This document shows positions 16,016 to 24,703 of a stretch of 36,127 nucleotides of DNA, in pieces. The translations under genes were made by a program, and so were the position numbers. Every line of letters begins with the position of its first letter. Positions within the stretch are counted from its first letter, which is position 1. The notes below the pieces were generated by a model that worked only from the letters and a program-made list of their open reading frames with translations, had not been told where the DNA came from and ran no database searches. The stretch comes from an uncultured Clostridia bacterium (lineage in GTDB: Bacteria > Bacillota > Clostridia > Christensenellales > UBA1242), in contig CALVOK010000029.1 in the NCBI GenBank assembly GCA_944350275.1, positions 1 through 36,127 of the forward strand. The letters are read 5' to 3'.

Positions 16016-16040
16016 ATTCACCTCACATAACTTATTTTAA

Positions 16041-16069
16041 TTAATAACACATAATAAAATAAAAAGCAA
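16041..16069 (-). promoter_or_regulatory. probable promoter of the alpha-oxoamine synthase gene
   Basis: TTGCTT (16064-16069) and TATTAA (16041-16046) on the minus strand are separated by 17 bp. Both hexamers deviate from consensus. Confidence 0.4.
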
Positions 16070-16344
16070 GTGATTTTTAAAAATTTTTTATTTTTATTAT
16101 TTTTGTGTATGTAACTGCTATTCGCCTTTGTTTATGCGGTGTATAGGCATTTTTTATGATTTTTATTAAAGTTTTCAATATCAAAAAATATGATTAAAAA
16201 AATTGCTACAAGCCTGAAAAACTCTAGTCTATAGCAATTTTACATTCTATTTTATGAAAAAATCGAATTTTCTTTGAAAAAAGTAAAAAAATGGCTTTTA
16301 TTTAAAAATTCTCTACACATCAACAAAATAGACCTCTATAGCAT
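16070..16344. other. AT-rich intergenic DNA
   Basis: With the promoter to its left this makes a gap of about 330 bases between two minus-strand genes. Only the terminator at 16194-16241 stands out; no small gene or structured RNA is seen. Confidence 0.4.
16194..16241 (-). terminator. terminator of the M18 aminopeptidase gene
   Basis: On the minus strand AAAATTGCTA pairs with TAGCAATTTT across a loop of about 23 bases, followed by a run of T. It lies about 100 bases after the aminopeptidase stop. Confidence 0.6.
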
Positions 16345-17724
16345 TCACCTTAAAAATTCAAAGCCTACCCTATACATACTATATAAGTCTGCCTTTGATA
16401 TAAGTTCATATGGCGAATGCATAGATATAACAGGAAGTCCAATGTCAATTGTATCAATATTTAGTTGTGAGATAAATTTTGCAACCGTTCCTCCACCGCC
16501 CTGGTCTACTTTTCCAAGTTCACTCGTCTGCCAAGTTACACCATTTTTGTCAAGCAACTTTCTTATCTTATAAACTGTCTCAGCAGAGGCATCAGATGAA
16601 TCACTTTTCCCACCACTTCCTGTAAATTTTGTCATGCAAGCCCCACAGGATATAAGTGCAGTGTTTTTCTTTTCAAACACATTAGGGAAATTTGGGTCAT
16701 AGCAACCGTCAACATCGCAAGATAGACAAATTGACCTACCTCGAACCTGGCGAGGATTACATCCTAATGCATAGCAGATTTCATCTATCAAATCCTCAAA
16801 GACCTTGCTTTTCATACCTGTATTGCCTTCGCTTCCTATCTCCTCTTTGTCAACCCATATGCAAATTGAGGTAATTTCATTGTCAACGTCGAGCATTGCC
16901 TCGAGACATGGATAGGCACAACTTTTGTCATCATGTCCATACCCACCAATAAATGCCCTATCAATTCCGACATCTCTTGCCCTCATCGCTGGGACAACAC
17001 AAAGTTCACTGCTTACAAAGTCCTCTTCGGTTATTCCATACTTATCATTTAGAATTTTTAAAATGTTTATCTTTATTTTATCGGCTTTAGCATCCTTTAG
17101 TGGAACACCTCCAATTATTACATTCAACTGCTCACCATTAATAATTTCATTTGCTTTACCTGCCATTTGTGTTCGACTTAGATGAGGAAGTAAGTCACTG
17201 ATATAAAATACTGGGTCGCTTTCACTTTCACCAATGTTTATATTAACTTTTTCGCCATTTTTCTTGATAATTACACCATGCAAAGATAATGGAATAGTCG
17301 TCCACTGGTATTTTTTTATTCCGCCATAATAATGTGTTTTTAAATAACAAAATCCATCACTTTCAAATAGTGGCACTTGTTTTAAATCAATTCTTGGCGA
17401 ATCAATGTGAGCAACAATAATTCGCAACCCCTCCTTTTCAATATCTCTATTGCCTATCTTTATAAGCGAGACGCCTTTGTCGCGATTTATAAAATACTTT
17501 TTATCACCTTTTGCGAGTTTATCACCAAAATGGTATTCGCTAAATCCCCTTTCCTTTGCTTTAGATATGGCAAAATTTGTGCACTCTCTTTCAGTTTTGC
17601 ATATATTTAAAAACTTTTTATAGCCTTCAGCAAAGTCAAATATTTTTTCTCTTTCGCTCTCTTCCGTTTTTTCGTAATAATTCTCCTTGTTATACAAAAG
17701 ATTTTGATATTTATCTTTTTCCAT
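16345..17724 (-). CDS. M18-family metallo-aminopeptidase
   Basis: A 459-residue M18 zinc aminopeptidase, normal family length. It removes N-terminal residues (often acidic or hydrophobic) from peptides in the cytosol, as a large oligomer. Metal and catalytic motifs are VAHIDSPRIDLK (His106, Asp108), GYGHDDKSCAYP, DKEEIGSEGNTG with the catalytic Glu pair, and SMHSPYELISKADL near the C-terminus. The start at 17724 is chosen because GGAGG lies upstream with a 6-base gap; the in-frame ATG at 17736 is itself part of that ribosome binding site. It is a single-gene unit with its own promoter and terminator, divergent from the COG2509 gene. Confidence 0.95.
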   Translation of the reverse strand: MEKDKYQNLLYNKENYYEKTEESEREKIFDFAEGYKKFLNICKTERECTNFAISKAKERGFSEYHFGDKLAKGDKKYFINRDKGVSLIKIGNRDIEKEGLRIIVAHIDSPRIDLKQVPLFESDGFCYLKTHYYGGIKKYQWTTIPLSLHGVIIKKNGEKVNINIGESESDPVFYISDLLPHLSRTQMAGKANEIINGEQLNVIIGGVPLKDAKADKIKINILKILNDKYGITEEDFVSSELCVVPAMRARDVGIDRAFIGGYGHDDKSCAYPCLEAMLDVDNEITSICIWVDKEEIGSEGNTGMKSKVFEDLIDEICYALGCNPRQVRGRSICLSCDVDGCYDPNFPNVFEKKNTALISCGACMTKFTGSGGKSDSSDASAETVYKIRKLLDKNGVTWQTSELGKVDQGGGGTVAKFISQLNIDTIDIGLPVISMHSPYELISKADLYSMYRVGFEFLR

Positions 17725-17782
17725 AATTACCTCCATTTTTACAATATTTAATATTATTACAACATTTTATCAATATAATAAC

Positions 17783-17811
17783 ATTTTAAATAAATAATAT
17801 TCCTTTGTCAA
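17783..17811 (-). promoter_or_regulatory. M18 aminopeptidase promoter
   Basis: TTGACA (17806-17811) and TAAAAT (17783-17788) on the minus strand are separated by 17 bp. Confidence 0.6.
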
Positions 17812-17849
17812 TTTATCTTAACCTTAAATTACAAGATATATACATAAAC

Positions 17850-17879
17850 TTGACAAAGTTTGTTAAAATTTGGTAATAT
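17850..17879 (+). promoter_or_regulatory. promoter of the COG2509 gene
   Basis: TTGACA (17850-17855) and TAATAT (17874-17879) are separated by 18 bp. GATGAGG follows as ribosome binding site before the ATG at 17896. Confidence 0.6.
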
Positions 17880-17895
17880 TAGATGAGGTTAAATT

Positions 17896-19287
17896 ATGGA
17901 TTATGATGTTATAATTGTGGGCGCAGGTCCTGCTGGACTCTTCAGTGCTTATGCACTTATTGAAAAAAATAAGAGTCTTAAAATTTGTCTTATTGACCAA
18001 GGAAAACTTGCACAAAACAGGGTTTGTCCAATGAAAAAGACAGGAAAATGCGTAAATTGTCAACCTTGCAATATTCTTTCTGGTTTTGGCGGTGCGGGCA
18101 CATTCAGCGACGGTAAACTTAATTTCATAGCAAAACTTGGAAAAAGTGACCTATTCAAGTATATGTCAGAAAGCGAGGCGAACAAACTTATTGATGATAC
18201 CGAGCAAATTTTCAATAAATTTGGTATGGACAGCGAAGTTTATCCTAAAAACAGCGAAAAAAGTGAAGAAATAAGACGAAATGTTACATTAAAGGGTGCC
18301 AGACTTCTTCTTATTAAACAAAAACATTTAGGTTCTGATATGCTTCCAAAATACATAGAGGACTTTACAAACTATCTTGCCCAAAAAGATGTGGAGATTA
18401 TTGAAAGCGGTCGAGTTGATGATATTGATAGCGATGAGAGCAAAAATATTGTAACATATATAAAGGATAGCGAAAAACATCAAATTACATCTAAATTTGT
18501 TATTGTCGCGCCTGGAAGAACAGGGGCTGGCTGGCTTCAAATTCTCCTTGACAAACACAAGATATCCTACCATAGTCAAAGCATTGAGATTGGTGTGCGA
18601 GTTGAGGTGCGAAAAGAGATTCTTGAAAGTATAACAAATGTAATTTATGACCCTACCATTTTTATAAAAACTAAAACCTATGGTGATGAAATACGTACAT
18701 TTTGCACTAACCCTGGCGGTTATGTGACTAAAGAAAACTATTATGGTTACATCTGCGTAAATGGTCACGCATTAAAAAACAAAAAGTCCAGCAACTCAAA
18801 CTTCGCCTTTATTAGCAAGGTTACACTTACTCAACCTGTCACGAACACCCGCCTTTATGGTGAGTCGATTGCTAGGATTGCAAATGTACTTGGTGATAAT
18901 AAACCTATTATTCAAACCTTGAAAGATTTACGAAGTGGTAGACGTAGTGAATGGCACAGAATAGACAAAGGTTTTATTGAACCAACTCTTAAAGACTGTG
19001 TTGCTGGCGACCTTGCATTAGTTCTTCCGTATAGAATAATTAAAAACATTCTTGAAGGGCTTGAAGAACTTGACAAAATCATTCCAGGAGTAAACAATGA
19101 CGAAACACTACTTTACGGTCCTGAGATAAAGTTTTTCTCAAATGAGATAGACACAGACAACAACTTTAAAGTCAAGGATAAAAATATCTACTTTATTGGC
19201 GATGGTGCAGGTAAAGCAGGGAATATCGTAGTTGCTGCCTCAACTGGTTTGGTCTCAGCAAGGGATATTTTAAAAAGATTAAATTGA
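17896..19287 (+). CDS. COG2509-type FAD-dependent dehydrogenase, function unknown
   Basis: A 463-residue flavoprotein. The N-terminal FAD fold is VIIVGAGPAGLFSAYAL. A four-cysteine segment, CPMKKTGKCVNCQPC (C44, C52, C55, C58), leads into LSGFGGAGTFSDGKLN, the signature of this uncharacterised family. A second nucleotide contact, VIVAPGRTGAGWL, lies near residue 210, and the C-terminal FAD motif is YFIGDGAGKAGNIVVAAST. The cysteines could hold zinc or an Fe-S cluster; this is inference. Substrate and partner are unknown. It has its own promoter and is divergent from the M18 aminopeptidase. Confidence 0.88.
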   Translation: MDYDVIIVGAGPAGLFSAYALIEKNKSLKICLIDQGKLAQNRVCPMKKTGKCVNCQPCNILSGFGGAGTFSDGKLNFIAKLGKSDLFKYMSESEANKLIDDTEQIFNKFGMDSEVYPKNSEKSEEIRRNVTLKGARLLLIKQKHLGSDMLPKYIEDFTNYLAQKDVEIIESGRVDDIDSDESKNIVTYIKDSEKHQITSKFVIVAPGRTGAGWLQILLDKHKISYHSQSIEIGVRVEVRKEILESITNVIYDPTIFIKTKTYGDEIRTFCTNPGGYVTKENYYGYICVNGHALKNKKSSNSNFAFISKVTLTQPVTNTRLYGESIARIANVLGDNKPIIQTLKDLRSGRRSEWHRIDKGFIEPTLKDCVAGDLALVLPYRIIKNILEGLEELDKIIPGVNNDETLLYGPEIKFFSNEIDTDNNFKVKDKNIYFIGDGAGKAGNIVVAASTGLVSARDILKRLN

Positions 19288-19344
19288 ATGTCATTAACTG
19301 ACAACTTATTAACTTTGTATTTTATGAAAAATATAAAAAATTAA

Positions 19345-19372
19345 GGCAAAATACTAAAATTTTGTCATTTTA
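19345..19372 (+). terminator. possible weak terminator
   Basis: GGCAAAAT and ATTTTGTC pair over 8 bp with one G-T wobble, followed by ATTTTACTT. It lies about 58 bases after the COG2509 stop. Confidence 0.4.
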
Positions 19373-19431
19373 CTTAAAAAAATACAAAAAAATCATTATC
19401 ATAAAGATAAATAATACAACAGGAGAAAATT

Positions 19432-20097
19432 ATGAACAAAATCAAATCATTTTTTAAAGATTTTAAAAAATTTATAAGTCGAGGCAATGTTGTCGACATG
19501 GCAATAGGTGTTATTGTCGCAAGTGCTTTCACAGCAATTGTGACCGCCCTTACAAATGGCATAATCATGCCTTTTATCAATTGGCTTTTGGCACTTGGCG
19601 GTGCTGGACTTGATTCTGCCTACACCTTTTTAAAGGTTGCCTATGAAATTGATGCCACAACAGGTGAAATCCTAACCGACTCGACAGGAAATCAGGTCAT
19701 TGACCTTGCAAACAGCATTTACATAGATTGGGGTGCATTTATAACTGCAATTATTAACTTTATTTTAATTGCACTTATACTTTTCACGGTGCTTAAAATT
19801 GTTATGAATACACAAGGTTTCTGGAAAAAAGAAATAAAAGCCTTTCCAACCAAGCAGGAAAAACAAACACTCAAAACAATGGGTGTCAACATGAAAAATA
19901 AAAAAGAGGTCTTGAAAGCAACAGCAGAACTTCGAGAGAAAAACAAACTTGTCCCTCCACCACCAAAACCAACACAGGAAGAACTTTTAACTCAAATTCT
20001 TGAGGAACTAAAAAAGCAAAACACCTCAAATGTTCCTGTCCTAGAAAATATTGTTGAGAACAAAGAAAACACGGTTCAAAACACTGATAAAGATTGA
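19432..20097 (+). CDS. mscL: large-conductance mechanosensitive channel with extended tail
   Basis: A 221-residue MscL; the usual length is about 130-150. The N-terminal amphipathic helix and TM1 are recognisable: FKKFISRGNVVDMAIGVIV and then AFTAIVTALTNGIIMPFI. TM2 is about residues 100-125, IDWGAFITAIINFILIALIL. It opens under membrane tension to release solutes on hypo-osmotic shock. The extracellular loop (about 50-97) is longer than usual. After TM2, about 95 residues include a Lys-rich stretch and the family's final TQEELLTQILEELKKQN bundle helix near residue 182, then a polar Asn/Glu tail. GGAG precedes the ATG. Single gene, convergent with the 909-residue protein. Confidence 0.95.
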   Translation: MNKIKSFFKDFKKFISRGNVVDMAIGVIVASAFTAIVTALTNGIIMPFINWLLALGGAGLDSAYTFLKVAYEIDATTGEILTDSTGNQVIDLANSIYIDWGAFITAIINFILIALILFTVLKIVMNTQGFWKKEIKAFPTKQEKQTLKTMGVNMKNKKEVLKATAELREKNKLVPPPPKPTQEELLTQILEELKKQNTSNVPVLENIVENKENTVQNTDKD

Positions 20098-20134
20098 TAA
20101 AGATTGATTTTTAAAAATTAAAGAAAAACAACAT

Positions 20135-20172
20135 AAAAATAGGCAAAAAATGTAAAATTTTTGCCTATTTTT
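20135..20172. terminator. strong bidirectional terminator
   Basis: AAAAATAGGCAAAAA and TTTTTGCCTATTTTT form a perfect 15-bp stem around an 8-base loop. It ends both mscL and the convergent large gene. Confidence 0.9.
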
Positions 20173-20180
20173 ATTAAATT

Positions 20181-22910
20181 CTATTGATTTTCACTATTTT
20201 CATTTTCGTCATCACTATTTTCGCTTTCGTCTTTTAAAAGGTTATTGCTTTTATCCTTTGCCATATCATTATTCTTGTCACTTGCTATATCAGAATTTTT
20301 ATCAACAATATGAATTTCATCAATCAGTTTTTCATCAAGTGAAAAATATTTATTGATGCTCTGCTTATCAACATAACTTGTTTTAAATTCCTCATTTTCA
20401 ATTGCTAAATAGTTAAAAAGTCCTCTGAATGATAGGTCTATAACTTCATAGTGACCTCTTTCCTTTCTGAGTTGTTCAACTACTTTATTTGAAACATCAT
20501 TTTTATTGCCAAAATAATAACCATATTGGATATTCGGCTTTGTTAACATCGCACCCTCTTCAAATTCTTCACCAAACAAATCTACATTTCTTGCAAACTT
20601 GTCCTTTAAAACCTTGTTTTTGCCATTGAATAGAACAGTTGTGCTAAATCTCTCGAGTTCAGAGTATTCACTTATTATTGAGTTTATACTCTCCACAACT
20701 GAAGTTTCTCCTTTTGCGACAAATTGTGATTTTAAAAGTTCTATCAAATTTTTGTCATGTATATTGTTTTTATCAATTGGAAAACCTGACATTTTCAAAG
20801 AAGTTATATATGCCTCGCTCTGAAGTTTTACAATATCTTCCATGTCCTTGACTGTTTTATAAACAGCACCGCAAACAGCCAATTTATTGAAAAATGGACA
20901 TCCATCGAGCATATTCTGAATTTCTTGTTCTGAAATTATCTCTCTATATCTGTTAGGATAATATTTTTTTAGTTCCTCATACATAAATAGGAAATATTGA
21001 AGGTATACAATGCTATAAATCATATTTTTAGTAGCAAAACTGCTTGATTCTCTCTCAAAATATCCTGTCTTTTCAAGCATATCAACTGCAATATTTTGCT
21101 TAACATATGGCAAATCTTTTTGTAACTGCACCATTTTATCATTAACTATATCACTTTCAAGAACAAGTTTGTTTAAATCTTTCATTGCATTCATCAAACT
21201 TTCATGCGTTTTTTTGTAAAGTAAAAGGTTTCTTTTCGAAACACCTTCATTCTTCGCATTCTCAAAGTAGTTTTTTGCCTCCTCGTTTAATCTTACCAAA
21301 ACATCAGCAAATTTTTGAGATATGTTTTCATTATCAATGTATGCTTCAATAAATTCTATTAGATTATAGTGTTCATCACAAAAACCATCACCACAACGGG
21401 CATCTATAAATTCTCGCATATTGTAGAGCATATTTGCATAAGGCACTTCCTTATAGTCAATTTTTTCCTTACTTGCAATGGCAAAAGCCTCATCCTCAGT
21501 TGGTTCCCTTTCGCTGTTTTCTTGGTCCTTTCCTTTATATTTTTCATAAAAATTATCCATGATTTTGTCGAATTCGTGCTTTTGACGCTCAGAGAGCCTT
21601 TCATATTTGTTTTTATAATCACTCTCTACATCTTTTATAGTAGGCAAGGACTTTGTGTCGGCAATTGTATGGTCTCTATTCCCCGTTCTATATTGTCCCA
21701 TTATACTTGGCCCAGCACCTCTGCCTTTCACAATATATTCCATACATTTTCTTGTATTTTCAATAAAGAACAACCTGTAGTTCCCTCCTGTTTTGCTCTC
21801 ATCCATAGCAAGTTTAGACAGAAAACAATCTAATAGGTTTGGTTCGCATTCAAGAACAAGCGGTTTGTTTATACATTTTAAAGCATTATTGGCACCCAAA
21901 TTCTTCACAAGAATATCTCTTATCTTCTCAATATTTTTAAATCCACTTTTGTTTATAGAATTTATAGTGTTATAGTTGTCGAGATTGCAACAATACTCCT
22001 CTGCCTCTTTTAATGCATACTCTAGTTTTTCTCTCGCATCTAATTTTTTATCCGTATAACTTGTATCTGCAATTATTCCAAGGATATTTTCAGCAAGAAT
22101 ATTCTCAAACTCTTTTATTTTTTTAGGCGAACAGAGCAAAATGGATGGAGACTGATAGATTCGCATAACAAGTTCTGTTTTGCTCATTCTATTTGGCACA
22201 AAGGTGTCAAGCAAATTTTGTATATTTCTCTCAAGATTTTTTGGAGGCTCTTTAAGCAAAACATATGATTTTTTTATCAATTCTCTTGGCGAGACAATGT
22301 AACTATCTCTTTGGCTATCATATACAAATGCTGATAAGACATCAAGTACATTTTGCACTCTCTTCTCATTTATGCCAGCGACTAAAGAAGTGCATTGTTC
22401 TATAACTTCCTTTACTTCTCTTAACTCCAATAATTGTGTTTTTTCACCTGTTAACAAATCTTCGTATTTGCTCTCAAAAAGTGCAACAAGACTATCATTG
22501 AAGGTCTTAACAGTTGCATTTTTTAAGTTCCCCTTTATTGCAATTTTAAAAGGGTCAATATTTAATGCCCTAGACTGTTTTAAAACATCAAGGAAATTTT
22601 CAATTATGAATTCGCTGTTATCATGATAAAGTTCGAGACAATACTTTATTGTCCTTTTTGCAAATTTGTTACGCTTTGCTTTGTCAAAGTTTTCAATATC
22701 ATTGTCAACAAATTTCTGAAAAATATCAGTCAATTTAAGCACTAAATATTCATCAAAATTTGACACTATTTCTCGTATGGTATCTCCTATTTCCTTTTCT
22801 GTTAGACAAAAATTGTTTCTAAAGATTTCTTCAAGTTCACCTGTAGCGAGTCTTATCATCTCATTGTCTTGTAAAAGTTTATCAAATTCTTCATTACTTA
22901 AACGTTTCAT
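20181..22910 (-). CDS. 909-residue protein of unknown function
   Basis: I do not recognise this family. The protein is soluble, without signal peptide or membrane segment, and reads as almost entirely helical. Around residues 206-240, 241-280 and 330-370 three segments share a pattern of a helix, a Pro/Leu-rich turn and another helix (examples: SPSILLCSPKKIKEFENIL and NKPLVLECEPNLLDCFLSKL), reminiscent of mTERF-type degenerate helical repeats. A charged, probably flexible stretch lies near 405-475, then more helices, and a final acidic Asn/Asp/Glu tail of about 45 residues with DKN-like repeats. GGAGAG precedes the ATG and a TTGAAA/TATAAT promoter lies upstream. No operon partner. The gene is certainly real; the repeat comparison is inference. 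Confidence 0.85.
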   Translation of the reverse strand: MKRLSNEEFDKLLQDNEMIRLATGELEEIFRNNFCLTEKEIGDTIREIVSNFDEYLVLKLTDIFQKFVDNDIENFDKAKRNKFAKRTIKYCLELYHDNSEFIIENFLDVLKQSRALNIDPFKIAIKGNLKNATVKTFNDSLVALFESKYEDLLTGEKTQLLELREVKEVIEQCTSLVAGINEKRVQNVLDVLSAFVYDSQRDSYIVSPRELIKKSYVLLKEPPKNLERNIQNLLDTFVPNRMSKTELVMRIYQSPSILLCSPKKIKEFENILAENILGIIADTSYTDKKLDAREKLEYALKEAEEYCCNLDNYNTINSINKSGFKNIEKIRDILVKNLGANNALKCINKPLVLECEPNLLDCFLSKLAMDESKTGGNYRLFFIENTRKCMEYIVKGRGAGPSIMGQYRTGNRDHTIADTKSLPTIKDVESDYKNKYERLSERQKHEFDKIMDNFYEKYKGKDQENSEREPTEDEAFAIASKEKIDYKEVPYANMLYNMREFIDARCGDGFCDEHYNLIEFIEAYIDNENISQKFADVLVRLNEEAKNYFENAKNEGVSKRNLLLYKKTHESLMNAMKDLNKLVLESDIVNDKMVQLQKDLPYVKQNIAVDMLEKTGYFERESSSFATKNMIYSIVYLQYFLFMYEELKKYYPNRYREIISEQEIQNMLDGCPFFNKLAVCGAVYKTVKDMEDIVKLQSEAYITSLKMSGFPIDKNNIHDKNLIELLKSQFVAKGETSVVESINSIISEYSELERFSTTVLFNGKNKVLKDKFARNVDLFGEEFEEGAMLTKPNIQYGYYFGNKNDVSNKVVEQLRKERGHYEVIDLSFRGLFNYLAIENEEFKTSYVDKQSINKYFSLDEKLIDEIHIVDKNSDIASDKNNDMAKDKSNNLLKDESENSDDENENSENQ

Positions 22911-22929
22911 TTTCTCTCCTTACCAAAGT

Positions 22930-22958
22930 ATTATATCATAGCAATATAAATTTTTCAA
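22930..22958 (-). promoter_or_regulatory. promoter of the 909-residue protein gene
   Basis: TTGAAA (22953-22958) and TATAAT (22930-22935) on the minus strand are separated by 17 bp. TGA precedes the -10, forming an extended -10. Confidence 0.7.
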
Positions 22959-23081
22959 TAGATTGGAGTTAAATATTTGATTATTTTACCTATTTAAATA
23001 ATTAAAAAACATTATTTCCCCATTAATAATTTTATTATTGCAAAATCACATTTTTACTTTACTTTTATTATTGCTATGTAA

Positions 23082-23087
23082 TATAAT
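23082..23087 (+). promoter_or_regulatory. -10 element placing transcription start at the start codon
   Basis: TATAAT at 23082-23087 ends six bases before the ATG at 23094. A weak -35-like TTTACT lies 18 bp upstream (23058-23063). No ribosome binding site is visible, so the mRNA is probably leaderless. Confidence 0.6.
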
Positions 23088-23093
23088 ATTTTT

Positions 23094-23597
23094 ATGAAAG
23101 ATAAAAAAATTGATATAAATAAAGACTTAAAAAAATCTCTTATCACTGCAATTGTGATAAGTGTCATGTTTGTTGTAGGCATACCTCTTATCATAGTTGG
23201 TGCTACTAAATCTATCTGGGCGGTGCTTGGAATTGGTATTGCCTTTACAGTTATAGGATTTTATGGTACACCTCTTATCTGGATAAATTACGGAAATAAA
23301 AGAACTCTTAAACACGTTGTAGACGCAGTAATGGAAGATAATCTCACGACTGTCGAAGAGATTGCAAAACAACTTCAAATAAGAGACAGACTGGCAAGAG
23401 ATTATGTTACAACTGGAATTAGAAAAAAATATATTACTGGTTATATTTTTAATGGCTCAGTTCTAACCCCTAACCAAAAAGAAGCACCTAAGAAAAAAAT
23501 ATCAACAAATAAATGTTTAAATTGTGGTGGCACATTGCAAAAAGATGAAACAGGTTATAGATGTATTTATTGTGGCTCTCACTTTGACGAAAAATAA
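23094..23597 (+). CDS. membrane protein with winged-helix-like segment and zinc ribbon
   Basis: A 167-residue protein. Two membrane segments lie at about residues 15-37 and 42-65. Residues 75-120 look like a small winged helix (LTTVEEIAKQLQIRDRLARD). A C-terminal zinc ribbon uses C141-x2-C144 and C157-x2-C160. The wording CLNCGG...YRCIYCGSHFD resembles the ribbon of the divergent-side protein at 24704-25816, suggesting relation to the same membrane system. No ribosome binding site is visible and the -10 abuts the start codon, so translation is probably leaderless. Function unknown. Confidence 0.75.
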   Translation: MKDKKIDINKDLKKSLITAIVISVMFVVGIPLIIVGATKSIWAVLGIGIAFTVIGFYGTPLIWINYGNKRTLKHVVDAVMEDNLTTVEEIAKQLQIRDRLARDYVTTGIRKKYITGYIFNGSVLTPNQKEAPKKKISTNKCLNCGGTLQKDETGYRCIYCGSHFDEK

Positions 23598-23763
23598 TTA
23601 TATATAAAATCATAATAGAAAATTTATCCATTTAATGATAAAAATAATATATAGGAAATAATTGTATAAAACACAAAAAAAATAAATTTAAAAAAATAAT
23701 TTATATAATTAAATTTATAATTTAGTTTTTTCTAAAATATTAAAATAAAAAAATAATATTTAA

Positions 23764-23800
23764 AAAAATAACATAAATATTAAGAATTTATGTTATTTTT
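23764..23800. terminator. bidirectional terminator
   Basis: AAAAATAACATAAA and TTTATGTTATTTTT pair perfectly over 14 bp around a 9-base loop. It separates the zinc-ribbon gene from the convergent SPFH operon. The 165 bases before it are almost pure A and T and hold no gene. Confidence 0.8.
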
Positions 23801-23819
23801 TATGTCTACCTTTTATATA

Positions 23820-24266
23820 CTATTTACTTTCTTCTTGGTCGTTTTTCTCCTCTTCTGCCTTTCTCTCATGATAATTTTTATATCCTGACTTATGATTGTC
23901 GCCCTCATCCCATTTTGCACCACCTGTTGCAATAATAGTTATAAGAAGTCCAACCGTTATAATAATTGCAATAATTGGAATAACAAGACTGCCTTGAATC
24001 GCAAGTTCTGAAATAAGGCAAAGAAAAGCACAAACTATAAGAGCAATCCCAAACCAAATTTTTAGTTTTTTAATAGTACTGATATTTTTTTGAAAGCAAC
24101 CATTTAAAAGCATTACAAGACCAAGTCCCCCGCACAAGACCACTCCTGCCCAAGCAAGAGAGAAAAATCCAAAAGTTTCAGGTACAACTATTGACAAAAG
24201 CCACAATACCACTGCAACTAAAATTATTAAAGCACCAAGCACTTTATACCATAAATTTCTTCCCAT
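23820..24266 (-). CDS. small multi-pass membrane protein, last gene of the SPFH operon
   Basis: A 148-residue protein with four hydrophobic segments at about residues 8-28, 34-56, 68-88 and 91-113. The C-terminal 35 residues are highly charged and probably cytoplasmic. No known signature was recognised. AGGAGGAAG precedes the ATG and the gap to the gene before it is only 10 bases, so it is cotranscribed. The position suggests a role in the membrane function of the operon. Function unknown. Confidence 0.75.
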   Translation of the reverse strand: MGRNLWYKVLGALIILVAVVLWLLSIVVPETFGFFSLAWAGVVLCGGLGLVMLLNGCFQKNISTIKKLKIWFGIALIVCAFLCLISELAIQGSLVIPIIAIIITVGLLITIIATGGAKWDEGDNHKSGYKNYHERKAEEEKNDQEESK

Positions 24267-24276
24267 ATCTTCCTCC

Positions 24277-24690
24277 TTATCTTAATATAACATTCGCAGA
24301 AACAGGCGAGATAACATCTCCCTCTGTAAGCACAATAGATGTGAAATGTTTGTAATCTTTAACAAGTCCGCCTATCCTTATAGCGACTGTATCAACATTC
24401 TCATCTGCTGTAAGAACGGTGTATTTCCCAGCAAGCAAATCTTTCCCTACCTTATATTTTTTACCACGTTCAAGCATTTTATCACCTTTTTTAAGTGTTA
24501 TTTTTGCCTCCCCAGAATTGCCAATCACCTTATCATCTTTTGTGTATCTGACTCCGTCAATAATTTCGTAGTCGTCAACCTTTTTGTCTTTATCTTTTCC
24601 CCTTTGTCTTGAGGTGGTGACAATCCATGCAAGTACAACAATCACAAGCACGCATCCCACACAAATCAAAGCAATTTCGCTCCAACTCAT
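24277..24690 (-). CDS. single-pass membrane protein with a small beta domain
   Basis: A 137-residue protein. An N-terminal membrane segment (about residues 5-25) is followed by a basic linker, then a beta-rich domain with YKVGKDLLAGKYTVLTADEN and FTSIVLTEGDVISPVSANVI. The G-x-D-L-x-A-G-x-Y pattern occurs in several small extracytoplasmic or membrane-linked domains of Bacillota, function unknown. AGGAG precedes the ATG. It sits 13 bases after the zinc-ribbon gene and 10 bases before the last gene, so it belongs to the four-gene operon. Confidence 0.75.
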   Translation of the reverse strand: MSWSEIALICVGCVLVIVVLAWIVTTSRQRGKDKDKKVDDYEIIDGVRYTKDDKVIGNSGEAKITLKKGDKMLERGKKYKVGKDLLAGKYTVLTADENVDTVAIRIGGLVKDYKHFTSIVLTEGDVISPVSANVILR

Positions 24691-24703
24691 ATTCCTTCTC
24701 CTT

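Noticed and set aside
18328..18768. 146-codon antisense open frame
   Set aside because: It lies wholly inside the COG2509 gene on the other strand; no ribosome binding site or domain-like content.
21369..21833. 154-codon antisense open frame
   Set aside because: It lies inside the 909-residue protein gene and reads as a hydrophobic, Phe/Ile-rich shadow of helical coding sequence.
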